This document shows, one piece after another, positions 18,971-27,724 of a stretch of 64,000 bases of DNA; the first letter of the stretch is position 1, and the number at the start of each line of letters is the position of its first letter. This DNA comes from Lumbricus terrestris (Eukaryota > Annelida > Clitellata > Crassiclitellata > Lumbricidae). The stretch is taken from NCBI GenBank assembly GCA_949752735.1, contig OX457037.1, positions 63,675,686 to 63,739,685 of the forward strand. The letters run 5' to 3'. The position numbers and the translations under genes were made by a program. The notes beneath the pieces are model-generated. The model worked only from the letters and a program-made list of their open reading frames with translations, had not been told where the DNA came from and ran no database searches.

Positions 18971-19717
18971 TTAGGGTCGTAAGTATGCAGCTGAAAAGTC
19001 ATGGGCCTCAATGTTTGCGTCAGCGTCTGACATTACAGTTATCTCGAGGTAGTCGGTATTATTTAATCGAACTAGACAAGTACCCGATACATTATTATTC
19101 GCTCCAGCCGTACCTCCACCACCGAAATCACCTCCACCACCGGGCATCTTCATGTACAACACCCCATTTTTGATCAAGGAAACATTACCGTAAGTTCTAG
19201 CACTATCGGCGCGAAATTCCACAAACACCGAAACCATATAACATCCAGCTTTCTGAGGAAAGAATCGTTTCGAATTGATGAAACAATTATCCGGATCGAA
19301 TCTTTTTGTATTAAAATTTACTGTCGTTGGGGTGCTAGCGGGGATAGCCTGGGCAGCGGAGGCTTTAGCACTAAACGCTGGGCCAAAGAATCGGTTGGTA
19401 GTGGCTACTGCCGAAGCAATTTGTTCGTCGACATATTTTTTATTTGTCAAATGATTATCGTTGGATGGAACGCCCTCGTGATTCGTTATCAAATCTATGG
19501 CTTGTGCATAACTTAGAGCCTCATCCATTTCACAATCCGGATTATTCGTTATAGGTAGACCTTTGATGCAGTTGCCATTCATATTTAGATCTCCAGTAGC
19601 CGAGTTTGCTCCATCTAACCTTAGAAAAGTATTGTTTACTTGACTAAGAGTAACACCTCCAGCAATTATTCTTGTCGTAGTTCCAACATCGGTGTGCCCA
19701 AATTTATCGACTGGCCT
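18971..19717 (-). pseudogene. Fibre-like protein 1 (C1q/TNF-like head), start codon lost
   Basis: The frame matches fibre 2 along its whole length. At the position of the fibre 2 ATG it has AGG (19717-19715), so only an internal ATG at 19582 remains, which would remove about 45 N-terminal residues. Visible parts are the shaft-like start (VDKFGHTDVGTTTR, FLRLDGANSATGDLNMNG), LTNKKYVD and a beta-rich C-terminal head. The head ends TDYLEITV and FSAAYLRP, resembling C1q/TNF-type trimeric heads. Such proteins are candidate receptor-binding fibres. The head differs strongly from fibre 2 in a glycine-rich loop (PGGGGDFGGGG). Function is inferred from layout. Confidence 0.72.
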
Positions 19718-19746
19718 TTTATAAACAGATTATTTTTTCTCAGTCG

Positions 19747-20472
19747 CTATGGTCGTAAGAATGCGAGGGAAAAGTCCTTAGCTACTATATCTGTATCGAC
19801 GGATGAATAAACTTCTATCTCGAGGTAATCTTGTGCGGTTAGATAAACTAAGGTACTACCCGTTGCATTGATAGTTGCACCCTCTCCGCCCTCTCCACCC
19901 GCAATTTGTATATACACCCCTCCATTTTTACACAGGAAAACTAAACCCGAAGTAGCAGCATAGGATGGACGAAATTCTATGTGTGCCGAAACGATATAGC
20001 AGCCGGCTTTTCTGGGCTCTAACCTAGTCAGTCCTATGCGAACATCGATATCTCTATCGAATCTTTCTATTTCGAAAGAAACTTTTGTGAATTTTTTGGC
20101 GCTTATAGCTTGCGTAGATGTAGTGTGCATGCTAATCAGGGGTCCGATTGCTTTCGTGTAGACATATTTTTCAGCCGTTGCATCGACGTATTTCTTATTA
20201 GTCAAACGGTTATCGCTCGTCGGTACATTATCGTGATTCGTTAACAAATCTATAGCCTGTCCTCGACTTAGTGCCTCGTCTTTTCCCGCTGCCGAAGTAT
20301 TCGTTGTAGGTAGACCTTTTATCACGCGGCCATTCATATCTAGATCTCCAGTAACAGGGTTTGCTCCGTCAACCCTTAGAAAAGTACTGTTTGCCTGAGT
20401 TAATGTGACGCCGCCGGTAATTACTCTTGTAGTAGTTCCAACATCAGTGTGTCCAAATTTATCGACTGGCAT
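19747..20472 (-). CDS. Fibre-like protein 2 (C1q/TNF-like head)
   Basis: 241 residues, intact, starting with an ATG in GTAATAAAATG. The N-terminal half carries phage-fibre-like text: FLRVDGANPVTGDLDMNG, GKDEALSRGQAID and LTNKKYVDATAEKYV. The C-terminal 120 residues are predicted beta strands, with KAGCYIVSAHIEFRPSY, AGGEGGEGAT and DYLEIEV ending FSLAFLRP. The pattern fits a trimeric fibre with a C1q/TNF-like tip. It is tandem with fibre 1, on the same strand as protease and polymerase. The N-terminal shaft is well conserved between the two copies while the tips differ, as expected for attachment proteins. Confidence 0.72.
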   Translation of the reverse strand: MPVDKFGHTDVGTTTRVITGGVTLTQANSTFLRVDGANPVTGDLDMNGRVIKGLPTTNTSAAGKDEALSRGQAIDLLTNHDNVPTSDNRLTNKKYVDATAEKYVYTKAIGPLISMHTTSTQAISAKKFTKVSFEIERFDRDIDVRIGLTRLEPRKAGCYIVSAHIEFRPSYAATSGLVFLCKNGGVYIQIAGGEGGEGATINATGSTLVYLTAQDYLEIEVYSSVDTDIVAKDFSLAFLRP

Positions 20473-20496
20473 TTTATTACGCGATATAATTTTTTG

Positions 20497-20931
20497 TTAG
20501 TACAGACTATTTATCACATTTTGAAATTTACAACCATCGTTCATAGTCTTTTTCAAAACGTACAAGCATAGATGGCCGCAAAACACTTCATTATCTGGTT
20601 GAACGCGTTCGCTGTTGTAGTAGATGGGGCTATGTAAATACTTGACGAGCTCTGTGGGCGGTGGGAGACCGTAGCTATCGAAATATATTTTAACCTTGCC
20701 GTTCTTTAAAAAAGTGCACCAATGAGTCCCAACCCCATTAGAATCGTCCAAGTTCACTATTCCACATTCATTTCGTCTAGGTTTTTTCGGTAGTTCATCT
20801 CTGACAAATACGCCTCTGAAGTTTGGGATATTTAGTTTTTTTACCGCGTCGATCAACTGTATGTTTGATAGAGGGATATTGGGCAATACTACACCTTCGA
20901 CGTTGATATCTTTGTATGTCTCAAAACTCAT
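20497..20931 (-). CDS. PRO: Adenovirus-type cysteine protease (maturation protease)
   Basis: 144 residues, intact. The family (C5/Ulp1-like) cleaves virion precursor proteins. Catalytic His is in GTHWCTF, the acidic partner in IYFDSYG, the oxyanion Gln in RVQPDNEV and the nucleophile Cys in FCGHLCLYVL, in the right order and spacing. Length equals that usual for Polintons, where the protease is compact. The start is in ATATAAAAAATG. It lies 24 bp before fibre 2 and 3 bp after the stop of the truncated HNH gene, so the minus-strand block is tightly packed. Confidence 0.95.
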   Translation of the reverse strand: MSFETYKDINVEGVVLPNIPLSNIQLIDAVKKLNIPNFRGVFVRDELPKKPRRNECGIVNLDDSNGVGTHWCTFLKNGKVKIYFDSYGLPPPTELVKYLHSPIYYNSERVQPDNEVFCGHLCLYVLKKTMNDGCKFQNVINSLY

Positions 20932-20934
20932 TTT

Positions 20935-21231
20935 TTATATTTCGCTTAAATATTTTATAAAGTCATACGCTTTTTCCCTCTGCTCTATTTTGTTCGCTTT
21001 TTGTATATTTTTTTCCAATAGCACCGGGCAAATATTCATCCAATTCATAGCTTTATCAAGTTCTTTTTCATCGAGTAAATTAAATGATGATATTGGCAAA
21101 ACAAAATCGAGATGCCAAACCGAACCGTAATTGTCTATGTTCATACCCTCTTCAAACTGATATTCAATCCATTTCGTAAATGTTTTAAGGCCGATACCGA
21201 TTTTACATTTGATACATGCTGGTATTTCCAT
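20935..21231 (-). pseudogene. Truncated second copy of the HNH-type protein
   Basis: 98 residues, clearly a paralogue of the next gene from residue 14 on (FTKWIEYQFEEGMN, NYGSVWHLDFVLPISSFNLLDE, KNIQKANKI). The N-terminal zinc-ribbon region is reduced to one CIKC. The active-site sequence LDHVLP has become LDFVLP, so the key histidine is lost, and NIRPLL has become NICPVL. It keeps its own ATG in TAATATAAAATGG. It may be a decayed duplicate, or a DNA-binding remnant that still works. Confidence 0.72.
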
Positions 21232-21248
21232 TTTATATTATAAAAAAA

Positions 21249-21941
21249 TTATATTTCATCTAAATGTTTGATAAAATACTGCGCTTTCACTTCCTGTAAA
21301 ACAAATAACCAGGGATCTATTTTGTTCGATTTTTGTATATTTTTAAGCGCTAGCAAGGGGCGTATATTCGTCCAATTCATAGCTTTAAAAAGTTCTTCTT
21401 CATCGAGTAAGTTAAATGATGATATAGGTAAAACATGATCGAGATGCCAAAGCGAGCCGTAATTCTCCATATTCATACCCTCTGCTAATTGATATTCAAT
21501 CCATTTGGTAAATATATCAAAGTCAATACCGATAATTTGTCGTGTCGTTTGTGACTTCGACTTGCCTTTTAATGCTACGCCAAGCCTGGCCCTCATGTTT
21601 GTAAGTAGTTTAAATTCAGGATCATATAGCTTTCGAGCTTCAGAATACGCGTGATTATGTTTATATTTACATTTTTTACATTCGCTAGTAAACCCGTCTT
21701 TTTTGCATCTATTTTTTGCAAACTCTGAGATGATCTTTTCTTTCTTACAACAACTGCAAACTTTTTTATCTTTTGTTTGCTTAGTCTCTAAAGCCGAGTA
21801 TTTTTGACTAAGTTCCTTCTGTTTGATATTTTTACACATTCTACAGCTGGAGCGATACCCGTCCTTTTTTGATTTATCTTTATGAAATTCGATGAAGCTT
21901 TTTTTCATTTTACATTGGGCACACACTTTTGAGTCTGCCAT
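21249..21941 (-). CDS. Zinc-ribbon HNH-type endonuclease-like protein
   Basis: 230 residues, intact, starting at AATTATAAAATGG. The N-terminus has repeated cysteine pairs (CAQCKMKK, CRMCKN, CSCCKKEK, CKKCKY) with intervening FxxxxxxKKDG(Y/F)xSxC, a module found in phage and giant-virus nucleases. From about residue 160, WHLDHVLPISSF and MNWTNIRPLLALKNIQKSNKI give the HNH/endonuclease-VII-like fold with His, Asp and Asn. Its role in a Polinton is unknown; possibilities are resolving replication intermediates or a homing-type nuclease captured as cargo. The truncated paralogue follows directly. Confidence 0.78.
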   Translation of the reverse strand: MADSKVCAQCKMKKSFIEFHKDKSKKDGYRSSCRMCKNIKQKELSQKYSALETKQTKDKKVCSCCKKEKIISEFAKNRCKKDGFTSECKKCKYKHNHAYSEARKLYDPEFKLLTNMRARLGVALKGKSKSQTTRQIIGIDFDIFTKWIEYQLAEGMNMENYGSLWHLDHVLPISSFNLLDEEELFKAMNWTNIRPLLALKNIQKSNKIDPWLFVLQEVKAQYFIKHLDEI

Positions 21942-21966
21942 TTTATAATTATGTTTAGTCTTTAGC

Positions 21967-24900
21967 CTAAGTTTTCAACAAATAATGACCATAGGCTAGG
22001 GTATGGATCCCATCAGCAAGTATCACACGTTTGTCGTCTTCAGCGGACAGCGCAATCTTGTTTACCTCTTCGGTGTAAATTTCGTGAAGATGGGATCTAA
22101 TAACATTCATCTTTCTCGATTGTTCTTTCCTCGTAAACAGACATTCTTTGTAGTCATCGTGGGTTATCGATTTCTTGACGACATACTTTTTTACACCTTT
22201 GCACTTCTTATGGTCCACTCCGTCCATCTTGTACGAATACAGTTTCGATCGCAAACCGACAAACTCTTCGATCTGTTTACCCGCAGCTTCATCCTTAAAC
22301 ATACCGATCACTTTCTTATTTACACCCTTTTCTAAACATGATGGGTGGTTTTTAGGATATTCGCTTGTATCAAACATGCTTCTAATATCAGGTGCCATAT
22401 CGGTATAAAAATCTTCGGTTTTAATTTCGTAGGCCAAAGAATCAGTATCGGTGAATAATAGCTTTGCCCTATCCCCATACTTAGCCTTGATGTAATTATA
22501 GTGGAAAGAATACATCAAAGTTTTACTCAAGTCCAAAATACACATTCCCAGATATATCGGCTTGTTGTAATATAGCTTCGTTCGTTTCATGTGAATGGCA
22601 ATTAGGTTTTCGTCAAAAATTGTTCGAGTGTCGTAGCTCGTTTTCGCTGCTAGTTTTATGGCTTGCTTCTCGCTTGAAACCAGTTTTATATCTACGCGAG
22701 ACTCTATATTTTCGCAAGTCTTACCAAACACACTATTGTTCATAAGTTTGAAAAAGTCTTTCTCGAAATCGTTGGTAGCTTTGGTTCTCAAGTTAGTATT
22801 GAGATCGATATATTTTTTCAACCAGTCGCTTTCTTCAAATTTTATTCCTCGATGAATTTTAGTAATCTTCAAACCTAGGCTTTCATACTGTTTTAAATTT
22901 TCGTAATGGATTATGTACTTTGCTTTATCATTCAGATTTGGGATGAGTTTAGGAACCGTTGAAAATTCAGGCGTGATATTCTCAGGGGCAAGAGGGTAGT
23001 CGTTGTGAAGATCGTGCAAATCTTTAGGGTATTCCAAGTCCACCTCCAATATACACGGTATCGATCTCCATGCGTTTAGCTCATCATTTCCCATCCATTT
23101 GAAACCGTGAGTTGGTAGTTTCTTACACACAGACCACCCATACAAGTTGTTAGCGTCCAAATAGGTTATAAATGATGAAGGTTTGCTATCGTCAAACGTT
23201 TGCATGTATTTATTATTTGCCTGCCCATAACGATGCGAAATTGTGCTAACACCACCTCTTATCCCATGCTTGATCATTAGTATCATATCGTAATCACTCA
23301 ACAGCTCCAACTTTACTCCAGTCAACTTTAATGCTGCGTCCCATGCTAGTCCGGGAGAAGTGTAATACCAGGCGGGATCCAGGTTGTAATTCTTCATACA
23401 GACGTCTCTAAAATTCTCAAAGACATCGGCTAGTAGGAGAACATCACTCACGTTATATAAATCGTGATATTCTCTGAATGTTTTGAAACCGAATTCGTTC
23501 CATACCGTTTTCGCATGCTCGTAATCTTCGTCGCTGATCCCTGAATCGTTTAGTTTTGAATAGAATGCTGACTTTGGTGGTAGTTCTGTTTCGTTCAATT
23601 GATCGATGGAGCTAACGTGGTCGTAAGGATACACCCCTTTTCTAAGCAAGAGATCGAGCTGTTTACCGGAGTAGTACTTGCTTATATTTTTACACTGGTC
23701 TTTACTTAGGTTCTTCGATAACGCGTCGAGACTCGCTGGCATGAATCTAAAACTGTCTATGAAACGTAATTCTCGTTTGACCTCTACTTCCTTATTTTCT
23801 TTATTCACAAACTTATCCACTACAACCTCTCTGCTAAATGAGATATACTTTTCTTCGTTGCTGGGGATGCATTTAATATTTTCATTTTCGCCGCCTCGTA
23901 ATTTCTTTACGAAAAGATGGCTGTCGTAACCGGTTAAATTGTGAAGTATTACTGGGATAAACTTGGGAACTTGGTAGCTTAGATTACACTTGTCATGAGC
24001 GGCGCCTCTAAATTTCCCAGTAAGATGACAGTGGTCTCTTACTCGTTTGTCGTCATCAAAAAACTCACCTCCGCAGATATGACAATTAGTAGCTTCATCA
24101 AAACATTTCTGCTCGGTTTTGCCGAATATCATTTTCTTTGGAAATTTAAATCGATTATAAATATCTTTTACTTTCTCTACAAGACTGTCAATAAATATCT
24201 GCGCTACATCATCGTCTTCGCTCTTCGCTGTGAACGTTACAGGAGCTTGTGAATATAGGTCGTCATCGAAACATTTTATATAATAACAGAAAGAACTTGG
24301 AACATGCTTTTGGTATTTGTTGGTATAGGACGTGCTTGGATCGGGTTGACATGTGTCTATAGGTTTAATGAAACTTTCAAAGTCGGCAAACACTACAAAG
24401 GGTACTCTCATTTTTCGGTAATAATTTTTAAAGCTCAACATAGTTCCTGGTTCTGGTAGTTCTATCTTTTGAGCGCTGTGTTGGGAACAGTACTCGATGT
24501 GTTTGTGTAGTGAATCTAGCTCTCTGTATCCCTGCAAACATCTTTTACAATAGTGCATTGAATGAGTAGACTTGTCTGTTTGCGCCGCCATCAGTCTGTT
24601 GAAATTCTTGATCCAACAATAATGCTTCTTTTCATCATCAGAAATAAGTAAGAGATCAACACACCTATCATTCTCGTGTTTTGATAAATATAGTGGGAAT
24701 AGGCTAACATCCCTCTCATAACCAAAAACATTAATACTAATATTATTATTTCTCTCAAACTTACTTATCACATTAGCATCCGCCGCTACTGGGAATTCGA
24801 TTCCAGACCAATTAAGTTCCTCAGATTGTCTAATTAATTCTTTCGTGATTCTTTCTGAATTCTTGCCAACGGGGTTTAGGGCTCTTGTTACGCACCACTT

Positions 24901-25800
24901 GAAGCATTCTTCATCTTTGTTCTTTATATTGATTATAGCCTCTTTTCTCACCAACTTATCTGGTAGCGGGATGTAGGAGCTACCTTTCAACGGCTTATAA
25001 ACAACCGTGTTGATTTCTAATTTCTGAACCGCTCTGAGCCTCCAGTTACTGCCCCGCATCTGAAAGGTAGCCATCGACTCCATAATTTTATCTTTCGCGT
25101 TGTTATAAATTTCACTTACATCAGTGGAGTCTAGAATCACCTCAGTCTTTGAAACGAATGGAAAATCGTTGGACCCTACTTCTCCAGTCTTCATATCAAC
25201 ACGCTCCATTGTGCAGGTGAGGACAAAGTTGGTTTTTGTCTGCCGATTTTTTTTTAACAAGTCTACCACCTGTACCTGAACGGTGTCAAGAAAAGACATT
25301 GCATCAATACCATTAGCCCCTTCTACCATGTATTGTTTCGTGAAGCCTTTGATAGCTGAAGCCGTCTCTCTAATTTTATGCGTCTTCATACGAATTTCCG
25401 CGAATATAGAATTCACTTTGGTTTTCAACGCTTCTAACTTTTCATTCACCTTTCTCTTTGGTTCTTCAGGAATATACCCTTCGATCCATTTTGCGAATGT
25501 ATTAATCGCCGATTTTGTTTTATCGAATATTTTTCGTACTGTTGTAGCTGGTACGGGTTCGAGTACTGGGAATTTAATAACTGGAACAGGGGCGTCGAGT
25601 AAACTAATGTTAGGTGAGATTAGGGGTGTGCTACAGGCTTCAATTTTAGCAACCAATTCTGCTTTGCGTAGTCTCGTATACCCAACCAAACCGCTGTGCT
25701 TGGCGATTTTTCTCAATTCAATAACAGTTTTCTTCGAGTATTCCATTTTATATTGTAGCGGCATTTCCTTAAGCTGTTTCAAGAAAATATTTTCACTCAT
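21967..25800 (-). CDS. POLB: Protein-primed DNA polymerase B
   Basis: About 1277 residues, uninterrupted. It replicates the element using a terminal protein primer. N-terminal part: a SAP/Rho-N-like helix pair (KKTVIELRKIAKHSG), then a region with ECFKWCVTRAL resembling the cysteine-containing domain often seen in Polinton polymerases. A C2H2-like finger follows (YCKRCL...HKHIEYC). Exonuclease: ExoI FADFESF (about 24376-24400), an HNH/EndoVII-like insert CHICGG...DHCHLTGKFRG (about 24000-24090), ExoII HNLTGYDSHLF, ExoIII YHDLYNVSDVLLLAD. Polymerase: motif A YLDANNLYGW (about 23150), motif B KLMNNSVFGKTC (about 22730), motif C FTDTDSLAYE (about 22445). Two ATGs (25800, 25746) both carry TATAAAATG; 25800 is chosen as the longer. 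Confidence 0.97.
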   Translation of the reverse strand: MSENIFLKQLKEMPLQYKMEYSKKTVIELRKIAKHSGLVGYTRLRKAELVAKIEACSTPLISPNISLLDAPVPVIKFPVLEPVPATTVRKIFDKTKSAINTFAKWIEGYIPEEPKRKVNEKLEALKTKVNSIFAEIRMKTHKIRETASAIKGFTKQYMVEGANGIDAMSFLDTVQVQVVDLLKKNRQTKTNFVLTCTMERVDMKTGEVGSNDFPFVSKTEVILDSTDVSEIYNNAKDKIMESMATFQMRGSNWRLRAVQKLEINTVVYKPLKGSSYIPLPDKLVRKEAIINIKNKDEECFKWCVTRALNPVGKNSERITKELIRQSEELNWSGIEFPVAADANVISKFERNNNISINVFGYERDVSLFPLYLSKHENDRCVDLLLISDDEKKHYCWIKNFNRLMAAQTDKSTHSMHYCKRCLQGYRELDSLHKHIEYCSQHSAQKIELPEPGTMLSFKNYYRKMRVPFVVFADFESFIKPIDTCQPDPSTSYTNKYQKHVPSSFCYYIKCFDDDLYSQAPVTFTAKSEDDDVAQIFIDSLVEKVKDIYNRFKFPKKMIFGKTEQKCFDEATNCHICGGEFFDDDKRVRDHCHLTGKFRGAAHDKCNLSYQVPKFIPVILHNLTGYDSHLFVKKLRGGENENIKCIPSNEEKYISFSREVVVDKFVNKENKEVEVKRELRFIDSFRFMPASLDALSKNLSKDQCKNISKYYSGKQLDLLLRKGVYPYDHVSSIDQLNETELPPKSAFYSKLNDSGISDEDYEHAKTVWNEFGFKTFREYHDLYNVSDVLLLADVFENFRDVCMKNYNLDPAWYYTSPGLAWDAALKLTGVKLELLSDYDMILMIKHGIRGGVSTISHRYGQANNKYMQTFDDSKPSSFITYLDANNLYGWSVCKKLPTHGFKWMGNDELNAWRSIPCILEVDLEYPKDLHDLHNDYPLAPENITPEFSTVPKLIPNLNDKAKYIIHYENLKQYESLGLKITKIHRGIKFEESDWLKKYIDLNTNLRTKATNDFEKDFFKLMNNSVFGKTCENIESRVDIKLVSSEKQAIKLAAKTSYDTRTIFDENLIAIHMKRTKLYYNKPIYLGMCILDLSKTLMYSFHYNYIKAKYGDRAKLLFTDTDSLAYEIKTEDFYTDMAPDIRSMFDTSEYPKNHPSCLEKGVNKKVIGMFKDEAAGKQIEEFVGLRSKLYSYKMDGVDHKKCKGVKKYVVKKSITHDDYKECLFTRKEQSRKMNVIRSHLHEIYTEEVNKIALSAEDDKRVILADGIHTLAYGHYLLKT

Positions 25801-25828
25801 TTTATATACGCAGAAAAAAAAATAAATT

Positions 25829-26170
25829 TGTGATGCTGGCTCATCGAAACTGTGGTATTTTCCCAACCGATGTAATCACCCTATGACTCATCATCGAAAC
25901 TACTGTGAATTCCTGGAGCGATGAGTCATAGGCGCGTGCTGGGGTGGTTGGCAAAAGTTGAACCATGGTTTGGGTTGAATGTAAAAGTTGAACCATGGTT
26001 TAGGTTTCGTGCACGCCGGATTGAAAGAATGGGAATTTCCCACAGTTTCGATGATTTTTTTAACCATGGTTTGGGTTGAATGTAAAAGTTGAACCATGGT
26101 TTGGGTTGATTGGTAAAAGTTTAACCATGTTTGGGATAAAATGAGCTCGTTTGTCCAGTTTCCTACTACT
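25829..26170 (-). repeat. Right terminal inverted repeat of the Polinton
   Basis: This is the mirror of the left arm: CCATGG at 25963, 25993, 26064 and 26094, plus a mutated CCATGT at 26124, with the same 30/71/30/30 spacing. It carries extra ATGAGTCATAG and ATCGAAACT(GT) repeats at its inner side that the left arm lacks. It ends ACTACT at 26170. Confidence 0.9.
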
Positions 26171-27720
26171 TACATAGTTAGGCCTACGTACTTTTATTCT
26201 TCATATGTATAAGTAACAGTAGCCTAAACAGATTTATGTGACGTCTATTTTGTGCAGTTCCTTTACCAGCTGTCTCAACTGGAGTTCAGATCGAAATTAA
26301 ACGTGATACCAAGCATCAAAACACATTTTTTTTATTACAGCTGATGCTAGTTTTATTTGAGAAATCATCTTTGGCTTTAACATCAGTAGCAAATTCCTAA
26401 ATACTGGCCTATGTATATATAGGCCTATTATGATGATGATGATTCTCTACCCGAAGGCAGGTTCATTGGCTTTAACGCCCCTGGGGATGTGATGTGTGAG
26501 GTGGTTTCCCGTTGCCTTCCTCACAGACAATGATGGGTAAGCAACTTGCCCAAGGTCGCTCCGCAATAGCTTGCGTCACTGCGTCCCACACGTGCTTGCC
26601 CGAAATATCTAAATCTCTGAATGTCAACTCCCAACCCGGGGCTTGAACCGCAGTCCGTTGCGACCAACAGACGAATGCCAACTAGGCCAGTTACTGTAGG
26701 CCTATTATAATAGCTCTCAATTGCTGGATACTAACATTAAATCAATGAAACATTACTTGAATATGCCATTCCAGTTGTCATCGAAATTGAATACCAATAA
26801 CATTTCTTTTACCTGTGAATAAAGTATTTTTCTTTCTTTAATAATTATGTGTAATGACTATGACATGATTAAATAAAACAAAAAGTCCATTAGTTTTCCT
26901 CTGTGCACTCGTGGTTTGCACTGGAATTGAGAAAACACAATAGACTTGGCTAGACCTATTGCTGACGTCAAGACTAGCTTCGTTTTTTATTATTTATTCA
27001 CCTGAGCACGTCTTCAAAATGGGTCCATCATGCTTTCACTATGCACCAACTCGTTTAAATACCAGTAGGTCCACGCTTGATGATTTCCAGTACTTTCGAC
27101 AGGGAACTGCTGCTACAGTAGGCTACATGGTAATTACACTAGAACTCAGTGATAAATTATCACCGCAATGATGTTACACGAATACACGTACCAGAATTAA
27201 ATATACTTGATAAAAAAGTTTACACAAATTAATAGTCAAATTGCTTCGAAATGGAACAACCTTCGAAATTATGTTAACATCTGCCCACCCTAAATCTGTC
27301 AAAGAAAAAAGTTAAGCCTGCTCAATATCTGCTTGGGTTAATTAAAACTTAGACTACTCTGTGTGGGCTAGTTCGTTTCACCTTTGCACTGCTGCAACTA
27401 TTATGCCTACCAAAATATTATTTAGAAGAGGTAATAATTGCAGCATCAGCATGACCATAATTATGACCTTGGTGGAGCGACATTTTCACCTGCATCGATG
27501 AAGATTTTAGGTTTGTACTGATTAATGTTGTTTTGAACTTAGGTGCTCAACTGCTCATCCTTTGTCAGCAACAGGCCTACCGTTTAGCCTAGATTAGAAT
27601 TAAACAGACATCTGAATTTATGTTTTTAAGTATTGTAAAATGTTTAAGTATTATGCATAATGTTTTGCCTGTAGCATTTACGGACTTGTTTAGCATGACA
27701 TCCCAATCAAAGCTCGAAGG
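26171..27720. other. 5' flank of copy B, no gene
   Basis: From the Polinton end the DNA aligns with copy A (3206 onward) and copy C (43700-44990). Shared landmarks include CATAGTTAGG, CAGCTGTCTCAACTGGAG and ACATCTGAATTT. A SINE (26440-26710) interrupts it. No CARD exon lies beside it, unlike copies A and C. Several open frames have no domain. Confidence 0.6.
26440..26710 (-). mobile_element. tRNA-derived SINE-like element
   Basis: On the minus strand, TGGCCTAGTTGG near 26690 resembles an RNA polymerase III A box and GCGGTTCAAGCC near 26645 a B box. A tRNA-unrelated body follows, ending in TCATCATCATAATA. Family unknown. Confidence 0.55.
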
Positions 27721-27724
27721 TAGC

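Larger units (their letters stand above)
10591..26170. mobile_element. Maverick/Polinton element, 15.6 kb, partly decayed
   Basis: Both ends start AGTAGT (right end read in complement) and share an AAACTGGA stretch followed by arrays of the CCATGG motif. Between them lie the diagnostic set: protein-primed PolB, retroviral-type integrase, adenovirus-type cysteine protease, FtsK/HerA ATPase, and major and minor capsid proteins. The expected 6-bp target duplication is absent: GCCATG on the left, TACATA on the right. Some genes carry a frameshift, nonsense codon or lost start, while polymerase, protease and capsid genes are open. Host TAGGCCTA-type motifs appear absent inside, in line with foreign origin. 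Confidence 0.97.

Noticed and set aside
25746..25866. Start of POLB at the most upstream codon (25866)
   Set aside because: That extension runs into the terminal repeat and lacks the promoter-like motif present at 25800 and 25746.
10585..26176. GCCATG/TACATA as an imperfect target duplication of the Polinton
   Set aside because: Only three of six bases agree, no better than chance expectation for A/T-rich flanks.
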